DNA of 64,000 bases from Macrophomina tecta (Eukaryota; Ascomycota; Dothideomycetes; Botryosphaeriales; Botryosphaeriaceae): NCBI GenBank assembly GCA_024180945.1, contig JAKSGN010000033.1, positions 2,232,001 through 2,296,000 of the forward strand, written 5' to 3'. The notes under the pieces were generated by a model that saw nothing but the letters and a program-made list of their open reading frames with translations, searched no databases and was not told the DNA's origin. The position numbers were made by a program, and so were the translations under genes. Below are positions 1 to 11,642 of this stretch, in pieces (the stretch's first letter is position 1; every line of letters starts with the position of its first letter).

Positions 1-3000
1 TAAGGCCCGACGAGCCGTTATAAATATCTACTAGAAGACCTTAGTGGTAGACTATACTATAAAGTTCTAAAAGGCCGCCGCGTACCTAGATAATTAGTCC
101 GACTGCGCCCTTATAGACCACTACTACCGAGGACTTAAAAAGAGGGTTAAAGACTAACTTATAATATAAGACAATCCTAAGACCCTAAACGAGCTTATTA
201 AGCTAGCTATTAAATATAATAATCGCCTCTTCGAGCGCCAATCCGAGAAGTATAAGGTAAACTACAGAGCTAATACTTCGCGCCTAGCGCGCCCTAGACA
301 CACTTAGAAAGGAGGAGATGCTATAGAGCTAGATAATATTAACCGCCGGAACGACCTATCTAAAAGGAATAACTACTATAGGGAAAAGAATAACGGCTAT
401 AAGGAAAAACGGCGCAAAGAATAGACCCTAGAGTAAAAATAAAGGTTTAAAAAAGAACTATACGTCTACTACGGTAAGACTTAGAAAAAGACACACTACT
501 ACCTTAAAAAGAATAAATAAGTCTCGGCCACAACGTAAGAATTAGAAAGCTAAGAAGTCTCTATGATTACTAAATAAAAAAACTCCTTCGCCGGATTTAA
601 TAAGCGACGCGAAGAAAGCCAGAGCCCCGAGTATTAGAGGCTTAGCTAGATAGCCTGCTATAACAATAACTATACTACTTACTAAAGCGATAAGGATGCT
701 ATAGGCTAGTACCCTAAGGAGCTATAACACATTAACACGATTCTAAGAATAGAGGAAGAGCTTATTAAAGCCTTTCCTAACGACGAGAACCTAGTCGATA
801 GCGATACGGGGGAACTATACGATAGCACCCTAGAGTTAAGCATAACCGATAATAAGTAATAGCAGAACGAAGCTATACTTATAAGAATAACCGAACACCT
901 AACCTAATACGGAGAAACACGCCGCATTACTAATAGCCTAGAGCCTATGGTCACCTAGATTCTAGGCCCTATAATTAACCTCGGGACGTAGTAATACAAG
1001 GTGCAGTAAGGAAAGGTATACGCACGCGTATAGTAAGACGATATCTAGAACCCCTAGAAAGAATTACTACTTAAAACGGCTAACGAACTCGTATCTTAGC
1101 TAGAAGATGAGGTATAGGGGGTATAATAATGGTAAGACCTATAATACCTCCGTAATATAGCCTATACCCTCTACTAGTATAGTATAGTAACTAGGGACAG
1201 GGGCACCTTGTAATAGATATTCTACGAAAAATACAACATACCTACCTTCTAGTATTAGGTCCGAAACGGGTGGATCTACTAGAGATGACTAATTAAACAC
1301 GGTAGATAGACGTAATAGAAAGATATTCTAATTCTAGTTAACGAATAGAACGAGTACATCCGTTATAAAATAACGGGACGACCTATGTTAAAAAACTAGA
1401 CGGCTTCCCTAGATAGGGACCCTAGAAGGGGCCGTTAGATAAGTCTCTTAACTAGGTTATACGTATAGCGAACGGAATTATACCTACCGGATTAAACCTA
1501 TATCGACTTTTATATATCCTAGTTATATTCTATGGGAAAAAGGCAATAGCTATAATTAATAGCGGCGTATAAGGCGTATTTATCGACCCTAAGTTTATCG
1601 TTAAGAACTAACTACTCTAGTAAGCTAAGAATTACCCTTATTGGCTAAGTACGGTAGACGGCTCCCTAGTAGAATACGAAAATAGCTAGATATAAATCGA
1701 GATAGGGGAAGCACCCCTTACCGTTAGTAATTACCGAGAACGAATTAACCTTAACGTAATAATAATCCCCGGATACGATATTATTCTAGGGATATCGTGG
1801 CTAAAGACTTATAAGCTATATATTAGCTAGAGAATAGAGACTATTACGTTTCTTAATAAATACTATAGACGCTACCTCGCAGTAGTAAGAAGAAGCTAAT
1901 AAAGCTAGAAGAAAGCGCTAGAGCCTAAGAGCTAGAGCGGAACCTTCGAGCCAAGACGACGGGATAATAACGTACCCGTAGATATTAAGACTATTAGCTA
2001 CCGAGCACTGAAACTTATAATAAGGCGAGGAGAAAAGGCCTATACGATCTACGTAAAACCTAGTAAGAATACCGAGTAAAAGACTCTTACTCGTATAATA
2101 CGGGGCCTTACGGATAAGAATAAGAATAGCCTAAAGCTAGTCGGAGAAGACTACCCCTAGAGGCTTAATAGACGATACGGCTACCCGGATAAAGTAGATA
2201 CTAGTCCCCTCGGGTATAAGAGCTATAACGATAAAGGTATTTCGGTAACCGAGGTTAGTATAGACCTTAGCGGAATTATAAGGCCTACTAAGGATAAATT
2301 AGCACCTATACTAGAATTAGAGATAGTCCTATAGGAGTTCTAGGATATACTAAAAATATTCTAAGAAAGAGGTAAAGGATAACTACTAAAGCATTAGCTA
2401 TAAAATTATAAGATATCCCTACTCCCGGGAATATAATCAACTTTTAAGCCTATTTACTCCTTGTCTAAGACAAAGGCTAAAGCACTACGGGAATATATTA
2501 ATAAAAACTTAGAACGAGGATATATACGATCCTTATAGTTACTAGTAGGATACCCTATTCTATTCGTTTCTAAAAAGAATAGTAAGCTCCACCTCTACGT
2601 CGACTATAGATAGCTAAATAATATTACGGTAAAAAATCGATACCTACTACCCCGTATTAATAAATTATAGAATAAGCTTCGTAACGCTAAGTTTTTTACG
2701 AAACTAGACTTTTGAGAAAGTTATTACCTAGTCCGTATTAAGAAAGGTAAAGAATAGAAGATGGCATTTTAAATGCGATTTAGATATTACAAGTATATGG
2801 TAATATTTTTTGGGCTTATTAACGCACCGGCTACCTTCTAAAGCTTAGTTAACGATACTCTACGTTCGTATTTAGATATATTTGCCTTGGCTTACCTAGA
2901 TAATATTCTAATATACTCGGAAACGCTTGAGGAATATACTAAGTACGTAAGAAAAGTCCTAAAGGCCTTAGACGAACGAAATCTCTAAGTAGTCCTAGAA

Positions 3001-5393
3001 AAGAGCGAGTAGTATATATAAAGAATAGAATACCTAGGGTTTATTATTATCCTAGGGTACATCGGTATGGACGATAAAAAACTAGACGCAATTAGAGACT
3101 GGCTAATACCGCGAATCGTTAAAGAAGTATAATTCTTTCTTAGATTTACTAACTTCTACCGGAAGTTTATTATAAACTACGCTAGAATAGCGGTACCTCT
3201 AACCGATATTACTAAGAAAGAGCACGGGTTTATATAGGAAGAAAGATAATAATAAGTATTCGACTTACTAAAGTGAATATTTATAGAAGCACCGGTTCTA
3301 GGGCTCTATAACCTAGATTTACTAATTACGGTAGAAACCGATGCTTTAGACTACGCTATAGAAGCTGTACTTAGTTAGCTAGACGAAGAAGGTAGACTAC
3401 ACCCTATCGCCTACTACTTAAGAAAAATAATACCTACCGAAAAAAACTATAACGTCTACGATAAAGAACTCTTAGCTATAGTTATAGCTTTTAAAGAATA
3501 GAAATACTACCTCGAAGGCGCTAAGTACTAGGTTATAGTCTACTGCGACTATAAGAACCTCTCGCACTTTACTACTACTAAGGAATTAAACCGTTGATAG
3601 GTTTAGTGGGCTAAAGAGCTAGCGTTCTATAATATAAAGATTACCTATAGAAAGAGATCCGAGAATGCTTACGTAGATGCGCTAAGTAGACGAGCCGACT
3701 ATATTAAAGGAAAGCTAGGTCTATAACCTATAATACTCGACACGTAGAAGAACGGGTCTTTTATACCCGCTAGCCATAGCCGCTAGATTATAGCTATTTA
3801 TAGCCTAGGATAAACGTAGCTTAAAGAAGGACTAGACGACTCGCTTACCCTAGTTAAACTATTCGCCCTAGCGATACGCCTTGAAGGTAACGAATGGGAG
3901 TAGAAGATCCGAGAAGCCTACGTAGATAACGTAATAGCTTAAGAAATTAAAGAACTCGATAACGACCTCTAAGTAACTAGAAACGTAGATAGTATAATTC
4001 TATTTTTAGAATTAGTCTACGTTTCGGTTAAACTATGGGAAGAGCTCGTGAAGGATATACATGAAGCCCTAGTATACGGTTATTAAGGAATAGATAAAAC
4101 GATAGAGTGAATTACGAGAAGCTACTACTTTCTAGGGCTAAGAAGAACTGTCTAACGGGTAGTCTCGTACTATAATCTTTGTATTAGAAGTAAGGCCGCG
4201 AGATATATACCCTACGGACTACTTTAGCCGCTATTGGTACCTAAGTGCCCTTAGTAATCTATCTCGCTAGACTTTATTACGGACCTACCTAAGTTAGAAG
4301 AACTACTTACTAAGGTTAAGTATAACTTAATTCTAGTTATCGTCGATAGAATAATAAAGTACATATACTACTTACTATATCTTAAGACGGTAAATGCGGA
4401 AGAACTCGCCTATATATTTCTTAGAATAATCCTTGGTAACTATAGGTTACTAGAAGAGCTCGTGTCGAATAAAAATTAGCTATTTATATTCCGATTCTAG
4501 CAGACGCTTACCCGCTAGCTTAGAGTAAAGTATAAGCTCTCGACTACGGCACATCTATAAATAGATAGATAGATAGAATGAACGAATTAAATACTAGAAT
4601 AGTACTTATACTACTACTTTAATTACGTATAAGATAATTAGGTCGAGCTACTACCGCTCGTATAGTTCGCGTATAATAGCTTAAAAGCATTAGCTATGTA
4701 AGAATCCCCGTTCTATGCTAATTACGGGTATAAGTCTATAGCTTATAAAGAGCTAATACTAAGCGAATCCCTAGCCTAAAAAGAAATTCTTAAAGTAGAC
4801 TAGCTAAAGGTACTCTATGAATAACTATATCTAGACCTTAAATTCGTGGCCCTATAAATGGGTAAATACTATAATAAACGGCACTAGGAGGCACTAAAGC
4901 TAAAAGAGAGAAATAAAGTTTACCTTCTTAGGAAAAATATTAAGATAAAATAGCCGAATAATAAATTAGACTTTAAGAAAATTGGACTATTCGAAATTAA
5001 AGAACTAATTAGAAAGGTTAATTTCCGCCTTAGATTATCTAATACTATATGGATATATTCTATATTTTATGTCTTACTCCTCGAACCGACACTAGAAAAT
5101 GCTACGTTATTACGCTAAACGGAAGAAATGCTACCAGAAAATCTAAACGCCGACGAAAACATAGACTAGGACGTAGAATAAGTCCTAGATAGCGGCTATA
5201 TTAACGATTAATTCCGATACCTTCTTAAATAGAAAGGAGACTAGGATAATACTTAGGAACTACTGGAACTATGCGACTATTAAGAACTTATTAATAAGTT
5301 CTATCGCCGAAACCTAGATCGACTAATACTGCCGACTCGTTATACACGAAGGATCCGAAATTAAAATTAGAGAACGGAGACAACCGTACCTAG
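1..5393 (+). pseudogene. RIP-degraded gag-pol of Gypsy-1 copy A
   Basis: Remnant of the retrotransposon polyprotein. In order I can read: gag with a CCHC zinc knuckle (about 465-515, Cys now Tyr), aspartic protease (about 1553, DSG seen as NSG), reverse transcriptase (about 2450-3100, active site YLDN instead of YLDD near 2899), RNase H (about 3330-3720), zinc-binding and DDE integrase (about 4020-5000) and a chromodomain (about 5190-5310, with YLLK.KGDWDNTW). The chromodomain makes it a chromovirus; in other members this domain directs integration to H3K9-methylated chromatin. Many in-frame TAG and TAA codons occur where CAG, CAA or TGG would be expected. It is not translatable. Confidence 0.9.
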
Positions 5394-6034
5394 TTAACTA
5401 AACCGGAATCCTCGGGAGGCGTAGAACCCGAACTAACGCTAGGAGATCTAATAGGCTAGGACGACCCTATAATATTATTAGCTAAGGTATCGCTATGTAA
5501 ACGCTTTGGCGATCGTTCCTCCTTGGTATTCTTAGGGTTAGAGGTATCTCTAGCCTCTAGCGCTTCTAATTTTCTAAGTATATTAATCGCGTCCGACTTG
5601 CACTATAGTATTAAGGTAGTACGACGCTCGAGCAACTCCTACTACTTTTTAGTACGAGAAAGGCCGGAGGCCGCCTTTTAAAGTTAATTCTTAAAGGCCG
5701 TACATTTAGAACGCGCCTTATCTAGAGTACGACGGAGACGCTTAACTAAAAAAAAAATTAGTAAGTATATAAGATAATTCGGAAAAGACTAATAGTCGAA
5801 ATTCTTAAGACTACTAGCGTCGTAACTAGTGCACCTAGTATAGTAATATTCGCTATAATGTAAAAAACCTAAGGCTATGCGATATACTACCTTAGGCTCT
5901 TCTGCCTTTCGCTAAGTATTTAGAAGTAAATATTGCGAATAAGAAACGGGTATTGCGATATCTAGTAAATCGATCTTCGTACCTAGAGACTTACGCTTAG
6001 TCTTCTACGAATCGCATTTTTGTTTCGGAGGCAT
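5390..6034 (-). pseudogene. Antisense accessory gene of Gypsy-1 copy A (two exons, coiled coil)
   Basis: Gene on the strand opposite to gag-pol, between chromodomain and 3' LTR. Start ATG at 6034 in the context CACCATGCC. Exon 1 is 6034-5815 (220 nt), the intron 5814-5746 (69 nt, GTAGTC to TTTTTAG, branch-like TTACTAAT upstream of the acceptor) and exon 2 5745-5390, ending at TAG. Without the intron the frame breaks; with it, a protein of about 191 codons reads through with only RIP-type stops. Exon 1 begins MPPKQK and contains YIAL-like and YSEY stretches with conserved Tyr that are probably former Cys. Exon 2 is rich in Lys, Arg, Glu and Leu (LVKRLRRTLDKARSK), typical of a coiled coil, and includes the conserved NPKNTKEE. 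Function unknown. I recall similar Cys-motif plus coiled-coil hypothetical proteins in fungal annotations but cannot check this here. Confidence 0.75.
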
Positions 6035-6139
6035 GGTGGGGGACTTATAATAAGAAGGGAAAATAAGAAAATAAAGAGAGTCTAAGATATAAATAAATAA
6101 ATAAATCTTCGGGCCGAAGATCCTTAAGAGGGGGGATAG

Positions 6140-6869
6140 TATTATAAACCCTACGGGTAATAGTCCCGCACGAGTAAATATTTTCTAAGAGATAGAAACC
6201 CTTACGGGAAGAAATCCCATAAGGGAATACTAACTACCGAAGAACGGCGCTTAAGAAGCTTAGTTAAGATATAAGTAACGCTACTAAATCCCGTAGGGGA
6301 AGAATTTCCTTAAGAAAATAGGGCCCGCACGGGAAAGACTAGATAAAGGCATAAGAAACTATAGCCTATAGAGATAATGCTTCCTTAGTAAGGGCCGCGG
6401 GTAGAATCTAAGAAACTAATAAAAGAGGGCGTTACGCGATAGTAAATAAGGTAAACATCGCTATCGTTCGCAAAAAGAAGTTAGAAGTTAAATTCTAGGA
6501 AGTAGGCGTTAGCGCCCGGGTTACGTAGGCCCTATAAGGACCTACTAGAATTAACTTAATCTAAGAATACTAATCTAATACTATCGATCTAGCTGCTTTG
6601 ATCCAGCTATACTAATCTAGATTATTATAGCTTTTCTATAGTATATAGACATACTTATTAGATAGTACTTTAATCTTTATAGTTAACTTAAAGTTCTAAT
6701 ACAACCCTATTAGAGGTAATAAGCCTAACGCGTATCGCGTACCGATATATTACGTAATTACTATTATCGTTCTAATCTTTTACCCTTCTCTTATTCTTTA
6801 AGGTAAACTCTTTAGCTACCTAACCCTACTAGGTAATTCTAAAGTCTAGTGGAAGAGGCCGCCGTTATA
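6140..6869 (+). repeat. 3' LTR of Gypsy-1 copy A
   Basis: 730-bp LTR beginning TATTATAAACCC (original TGTTACGAACCC) and ending GCCGCCGTTATA. It is recognised by alignment with the unmutated solo LTR at 10831-11602. The TG and CA ends have become TA through RIP. Confidence 0.9.
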
Positions 6870-6874
6870 ACGAC

Positions 6875-7250
6875 CTTCTATAACTAGTTCTTGAGGGAAG
6901 ACTACTCGGCTCGAGCCTCGTCTAAAGTACGGCGAAGGCACTTAACTAAAAAGAAGAATTAGCGAATAGAAATAAGAAAGAAGTAAAAACCTATAGTTAA
7001 AATCCTCTAAGCTACTAGCATTATACCCGGTACGACTATTCCTCGCGTATTTACTATAGCGCGAAAAACCTAAGGCTATCTTATAAACTACCTCCGGCGT
7101 ACCTTCCTCGCGCTAGGTATTTAATAATAAATATTAGGAATAGGGGACTAGCATCGCTACTTCTAATAAATTAATCTTAGCTCTAAGAGACTTACGTTTA
7201 GCCGCCTAGTCCGGGCGAGAGCGAACTTTAACTACGCTAGAGAAAGTATA
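6875..7250 (-). pseudogene. Antisense accessory gene of Gypsy-1 copy B (truncated)
   Basis: Homologue of the antisense gene at 5390-6034, on the minus strand. Exon 1 is readable to a phase-1 donor (A then GTAGCT). The intron is 7015-6946 (70 nt, CGCTAAT branch-like sequence, CTTTTTAG end). Exon 2 starts at 6945 and is cut off by the insertion of copy A near 6875. Residues match copy A with synonymous and conservative changes (for example VVYKIALGF against VVYRIALGF; Leu encoded by TTA against CTT), which argues for selection on this strand. The start codon is not clear. Confidence 0.65.
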
Positions 7251-8094
7251 TTTAGGCGATATAATAAGACTTATAGAAGAAGAAAGAAAAAACGTAAAGA
7301 ACTTAAGATATAGATAAAATAAATAAATCTTCGGGCCGAAGATCCTTAAGGGGGGGGATAGTATTACGAACCCTAGAGAATAGGGGCTTTATAACCCCAC
7401 GGGCAGAAGGCCCGCACGAAAAAAGATACCGTAGGGGCTAAGAATCCTTATAGGTAATAAAGCCGCACAGTCGAAACGCCCGTATAGAAAAAATAGCCTT
7501 AAGAAAAGATAGCGCGTACGGCCCTAAGCTAGATAGTAATAGAAGCCCGCACGGAAACGACGCCCGCGTAGTATAGTAACTATCTAAAAGAATAGTAGAA
7601 CCGAGTTCCCGTAGAAAAAAGATGCCTATAGAGAAAGAGTATAGATCTAAAAAAACTAACTACGGATATAAGAGACGAATAAAAGAATATCGAATATATT
7701 ATTCACTTATTAGAGTAGAAGTTAGGTTCTGGAAAATAGGCCTTAGCACCTAAGTTACATAGGACCTACTTAGATTATAGTAATCTAGGATGCCTGATCT
7801 AATACTATTAATCTAGCTGCTTTAATCTAGCTAAATTAATCTAGATTATTATAACTTTTCTATAGTATATAAGTATACTTATTAGATAGTACTTAAACCT
7901 TTATAGTTAACTTAAGATTCTAATATAGACTTATTAGAGGTAATAAGCCTAACGCGCACCGCGTACTAATCTATTACGTAATCGCTATTTATTATTCTAA
8001 TTCTTTACCCTTCTCTTATTCTTTAAGGTAAACCTTACTGCTATCTAACCCTACTAGGTAACTCCGAAGCCTAGTAAAAGAGGCTACTATTATA
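6875..8094 (+). mobile_element. Gypsy-1 copy B, 3' tail and LTR
   Basis: Tail of a second Gypsy-1 element that copy A interrupted. It keeps part of the antisense gene, the purine tract just before 7362 and a 3' LTR at 7362-8094 (733 bp, TATTACGAACCC to GGCTACTATTATA). The five bases after the LTR are ATAAG (8095-8099). Its 5' part lies beyond copy A, outside the window. Strongly RIP-mutated. Confidence 0.85.
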
Positions 8095-8315
8095 ATAAGA
8101 AGATTTTTTAAAAATACTATTAATACCGCCTAATCCCGTAATAGTCTACTACTAGGAAATTCTATAGATCTAGATACTAACTAATAAAGAACCCCTCAGC
8201 TAGCGCTAAAAAAAAATAATACTAATATAAAAAGAGTCTTTACTTTTACTATAGAAAGTATAGATATATTAGTAAAAACTATTTAAATAAGTAGACTAGT
8301 AATTAGTAAACTAAC

Positions 8316-9103
8316 TATAACGGCGGCCTCTTCTACTAGGCTTTAAAATCGCCTAGTAGGGTTAGGTAGCTAAAGGGTTTACCTTAAAGAATAAGAGAAG
8401 GGTAAAGAATTAGAATAATAATAGTAATTATATAATATATTAGTACGTAGTACGCGTTAGGCTTATTACCTCTAATAGGGTTGTATTAGAACTTTAAGTT
8501 AACTACGAAGGTTAAAGTACTATCTAAGAAGTATATCTATATACTATAGAAAAGCTATAATAATCTATAAATTAAGATAACTATTAGATTAGTTATAGTA
8601 TTAAATTATTCTAAGGGTTAGATCTTTACTAAGGCTTCTAATCTATAAGTAGATTAGGTAGACCGTATATAACTTAGGCACTAATACTTATTTTCTAGAA
8701 TCCGACTTCTTATATTAGTTAAAGAAATATTCTACTACTAGATTATTATCTCTTAGACCGTATAAGTTATTTAACTTTATTCTATTCATTTTTCTAGTCT
8801 AAAGTTAGCTTTTAGGATTTATAATCTCTTTTTTATAGGTATTCTTCCCCTATAGAAGTTTAATCTAATCGGTATTCCCGTAGTCTTACTATACCGCGTA
8901 GGTATTACTTTTATACGGGCTTCTATTACTACCTTATCTAGGCTCGTACGCGCTGTCTTTTCTTAAGGCTAGTTTTCCCGTACGGGCATACTAGTAGTGC
9001 GGCTCTACTATTCTTATAGGTTTTTAGCCTCTATAGTGCCTTTTTCCGTGCCGGCTTTCCGCCCGTGGGATTATAAAGCCCTTATATCCTAGGGTTCGTA
9101 ATA
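8316..9103 (-). repeat. LTR of Gypsy-1 copy E (3' LTR in element orientation)
   Basis: 788 bp, from TATAACGGCGGCC to GGGTTCGTAATA. It pairs with 18556-19343. Confidence 0.92.
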
Positions 9104-9207
9104 CTATCCCCCCTCTTAAGGATCTTTAGCCCGAAGATTTATCTATTTATTTATATCTTAGACTTCTCTTATTATTTTATTTCTTTTTCTTATAAGTCTT
9201 TTCTATA

Positions 9208-9886
9208 ATACCTTCTAAACGTAAGTATGATAAGTAGTAGGTTAAGCGTAAGTTTCTTAGTACGAAGATTAATTCTTTATATACGCTTCTAGACCTTAAT
9301 ATATTAATTTCTTACGCTCGGTGTCTTTTATTAGAGGAGAAGAGTAAGTCCGTAGTATATTATATCGCTTCGGGATATTTATGCTATAAAGAGTATACCT
9401 GTTATAGTAATATCTACTACGATACTAGTAGTATAGAGAAGAATAATTATAAGTTCCCTTCGTCTTTTTCTAACTAGTTTTAACTCTTTTTTTCTAGTTC
9501 TTCGTCTCGAGCGTGCTATTATAAAGGTTACTACTAATAAGATAGAGGCTTTAAATATTATTTCTAAGCTAATATTTAAGCTACGTACTATCTCGTCTCG
9601 CTTAGAGCGTTTTTATAAGTAGAAGATTCTATTATAGCGTCGTAGTAACTTAATATTAAATAAGAAGGTATAGTCTATTAAAAATCTTAAAGAATTAGAT
9701 CGCCTAGAGGCTACCCACGAGGCTAGGGGTCTAGTTAATTCTAAAAATACTAAGAAGGAACGATCGCTAAAGCGTTTATATAGCGATGCCTTAGCTAATA
9801 ACATTATAGGGTTATTCTAGTTTATTAGATCTTTTAGCGTTAGTTCGGGCTCTACGTCTTCCGAGGATTTTGGTCTAGTTAATTAG
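9208..9886 (+). pseudogene. Antisense accessory gene of Gypsy-1 copy E (two exons, coiled coil)
   Basis: On the plus strand, opposite to the pol of copy E. The start codon at 9208 is ATA followed by CCTTCTAAACG, a RIP-mutated ATG. Exon 1 is 9208-9427 (220 nt, the same length as in copies A and D), the intron 9428-9497 (70 nt, GTAGTA to TTTCTAG, with TTCTAAC inside) and exon 2 9498-9886 with 128 codons before TAG. The frame from 9500 to 9884 contains no frameshift and its stops are all TAG or TAA of the type made by RIP. Exon 2 is coiled-coil-like (KIEALNIISKLIFKLR, KNLKELDRLEA). Exon 1 has the YKEYTCY segment that I read as a damaged Cys motif. Confidence 0.75.
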
Positions 9887-10830
9887 GCGTGGTTATCTCT
9901 ATTTTCTAATTTTAATTTTAGGTCCTTCGTATATAATAAGTCGGCGGTGTTAGTTAATCTAGGTTTTAGTAATAGAACTTATTAATAAGCTCTTAATAGT
10001 CGTAGAATTCTAATAGTTTTTAGGTATTGTCCTAGTCTCCTTTCTATTTAAGCAGGTATCGGAATTAACCGTTAATATAGTCGCTATTTAGGACTTATTC
10101 TATATTCTAGTTTATATTTTTATTAGCATTTAGATTTTCTAGTAGTATTTCTTTCGTTTAGCGTAATGGCGTAGCATTTTCTAGTACCGGTTTGAGGAGT
10201 AAGACATAAAATATAGGGTATATCCATATAGTATTAGGTAATCTAAGGCGGAAATTAACCTTTCTAATTTATTCTTTAATTTCGAACGATTTAATTTTCT
10301 TAAAGTTTAATTTATTATTTAGCTATTTTATCTTAATATTTTTTCTAAAAAAGTAAACTTTATTTCTTTCTTTTAGCTTTAGTATCTTCTAGTATCGTCT
10401 ATTATAGTATTTATCTATTTATAGGGCTATGAATTCGAGGTCTAGATATAATTATTTATAGAGTATCTTTAGCTAATCTACTTTAAGAATTTCTTTTTAG
10501 ACTAGAAATTCGCTTAGTATTAGCTCTTTATAAGTTGTAGGCTTATAACCGTAGTTAGCGTAGAACGGGGATTCTTATATAGCTAATGCTTTTAAGCTAT
10601 TATATACGAACTATATAAGCGGTAGTAGCTCGACCTAGTTATCTTATGTATAGTTAAGATAGTAGCGTAGATATTATTCTAGTATTTAATTCGTCTGTTC
10701 TATCTATTCGTCTATTTAAGGGTATACCGTAATTAAAAGTTTATACTTAGCTCTAAGCTAGCGGGTAAGAGTCTACTAGAATTAAAATATAAATAGCTAA
10801 TCTTTATCTAATACGAGCTCTTCTAGTAAC

Positions 10831-11602
10831 TGTTACGAACCCCAGAGGACAAGGGCTTTATGACCCCACGGGCGGAAGGCCCGCACGGGAAAAGGCACCG
10901 CAGGAACCCACAGGGACGGCAGAGCCGCACCACCAGCACGCCCGCACGGGAAAACCAGCCGCAAGGGAAGACGGCGCGTACGGGCCTGGGCAAGGCAGCA
11001 ATGGAAGCCCGCACGGGAGCGACGCCCACGCGGCACAGCAAGACCACGAGAACACAGACCAGGTGAACTCCCGCAGGGGAAGAACGCCCACAAGGGAGAA
11101 GTCACGAATCCCGGAAACCCGGCTTCGAGCCAAGAGGAACGGGCGAGAGAAAGTCGGACAACTTGTACGGTCCAAGGGACGATGGTCTGGCGGTAGAATA
11201 CTCCCGTAACCGATGCAGAAGTCGGATTCCAGGAAACAGGCTTTAGCGCCCGAGTCACGTGGGACCCACAGGGCCCACCTGGATCAACCTGATCCAAGAT
11301 CAATGATCCAACACCATTGATCCAGCTGCTTTGATCCAGCTGTATCGATCCAGATTGCTACAATTTTCCTACAGTATATAGACGCACTCATTAGATAGTA
11401 CTTTGACCTTCGTGGTCAACTCAAAGTTCCAATACAACCCTATTGGAGGTAACAAGCCTGACGCGCACCGCGCACCGACATCTCACGTGATCACTACCAT
11501 CGTTCCAATCCTTTACCCTTCTCTTGTCCTTCAAGGTAAACCCTTCAGCTACCTGACCCTGCTAGGCGATTCCAAAGCCTAGTGGAAGAGGCCGCCGTTA
11601 CA
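10831..11602 (+). mobile_element. Solo LTR of Gypsy-1, almost unmutated
   Basis: 772 bp, from TGTTACGAACCCC to GCCGCCGTTACA, flanked by the perfect 5-bp duplication GTAAC (10826-10830 and 11603-11607). It keeps its TG and CA ends and abundant CpA/TpG, unlike the RIP-mutated element around it, so it inserted after that element was mutated, or escaped RIP. It carries three copies of GCCCGCACGGGA (10879, 10940, 11007). The several GC-rich open frames on the minus strand here are chance frames. Confidence 0.95.
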
Positions 11603-11642
11603 GTAACCCGTAGTTACCGAGGATTATTCTAAGGAATATATA

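Larger units (their letters stand above)
1..6869 (+). mobile_element. Gypsy-1 copy A, chromodomain LTR retrotransposon (5' end outside window)
   Basis: Ty3/Gypsy element running plus-ward. The window opens inside gag and the element ends in a 3' LTR (6140-6869) preceded by a purine-rich tract, GAGGGGGGATAG, at about 6129-6139. It is inserted in the tail of another copy of the same family (copy B); the five bases after its LTR are ACGAC (6870-6874), but the matching left duplication is off the window. CpA and TpG are nearly absent, so it is strongly RIP-mutated. Confidence 0.93.

Noticed and set aside
5746..5814. Frameshift or short intron (about 45 nt, GTCTTT donor) in the antisense gene instead of the GTAG intron
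   Set aside because: That donor leaves the wrong phase in most copies; the GTAG donor gives phase 1 in all five copies and a normal fungal intron length.
1..6138. Reassigned stop codons (TAG/TAA as Gln) instead of pseudogenes
   Set aside because: The intact transposase and the 308-codon frame use normal stops, and the stops appear only where CpA and TpG are depleted, so RIP explains them.
9613..9804. 63-codon frame in the sense direction of copy E
   Set aside because: It overlaps exon 2 of the antisense gene; its Phe/Leu/Ser-rich composition and lack of frame conservation among copies fit a shadow of the opposite strand better.
10823..11303. Several GC-rich open frames on both strands inside the solo LTR
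   Set aside because: They lie wholly within an LTR with terminal duplication, overlap each other and have no family resemblance; they reflect GC content.
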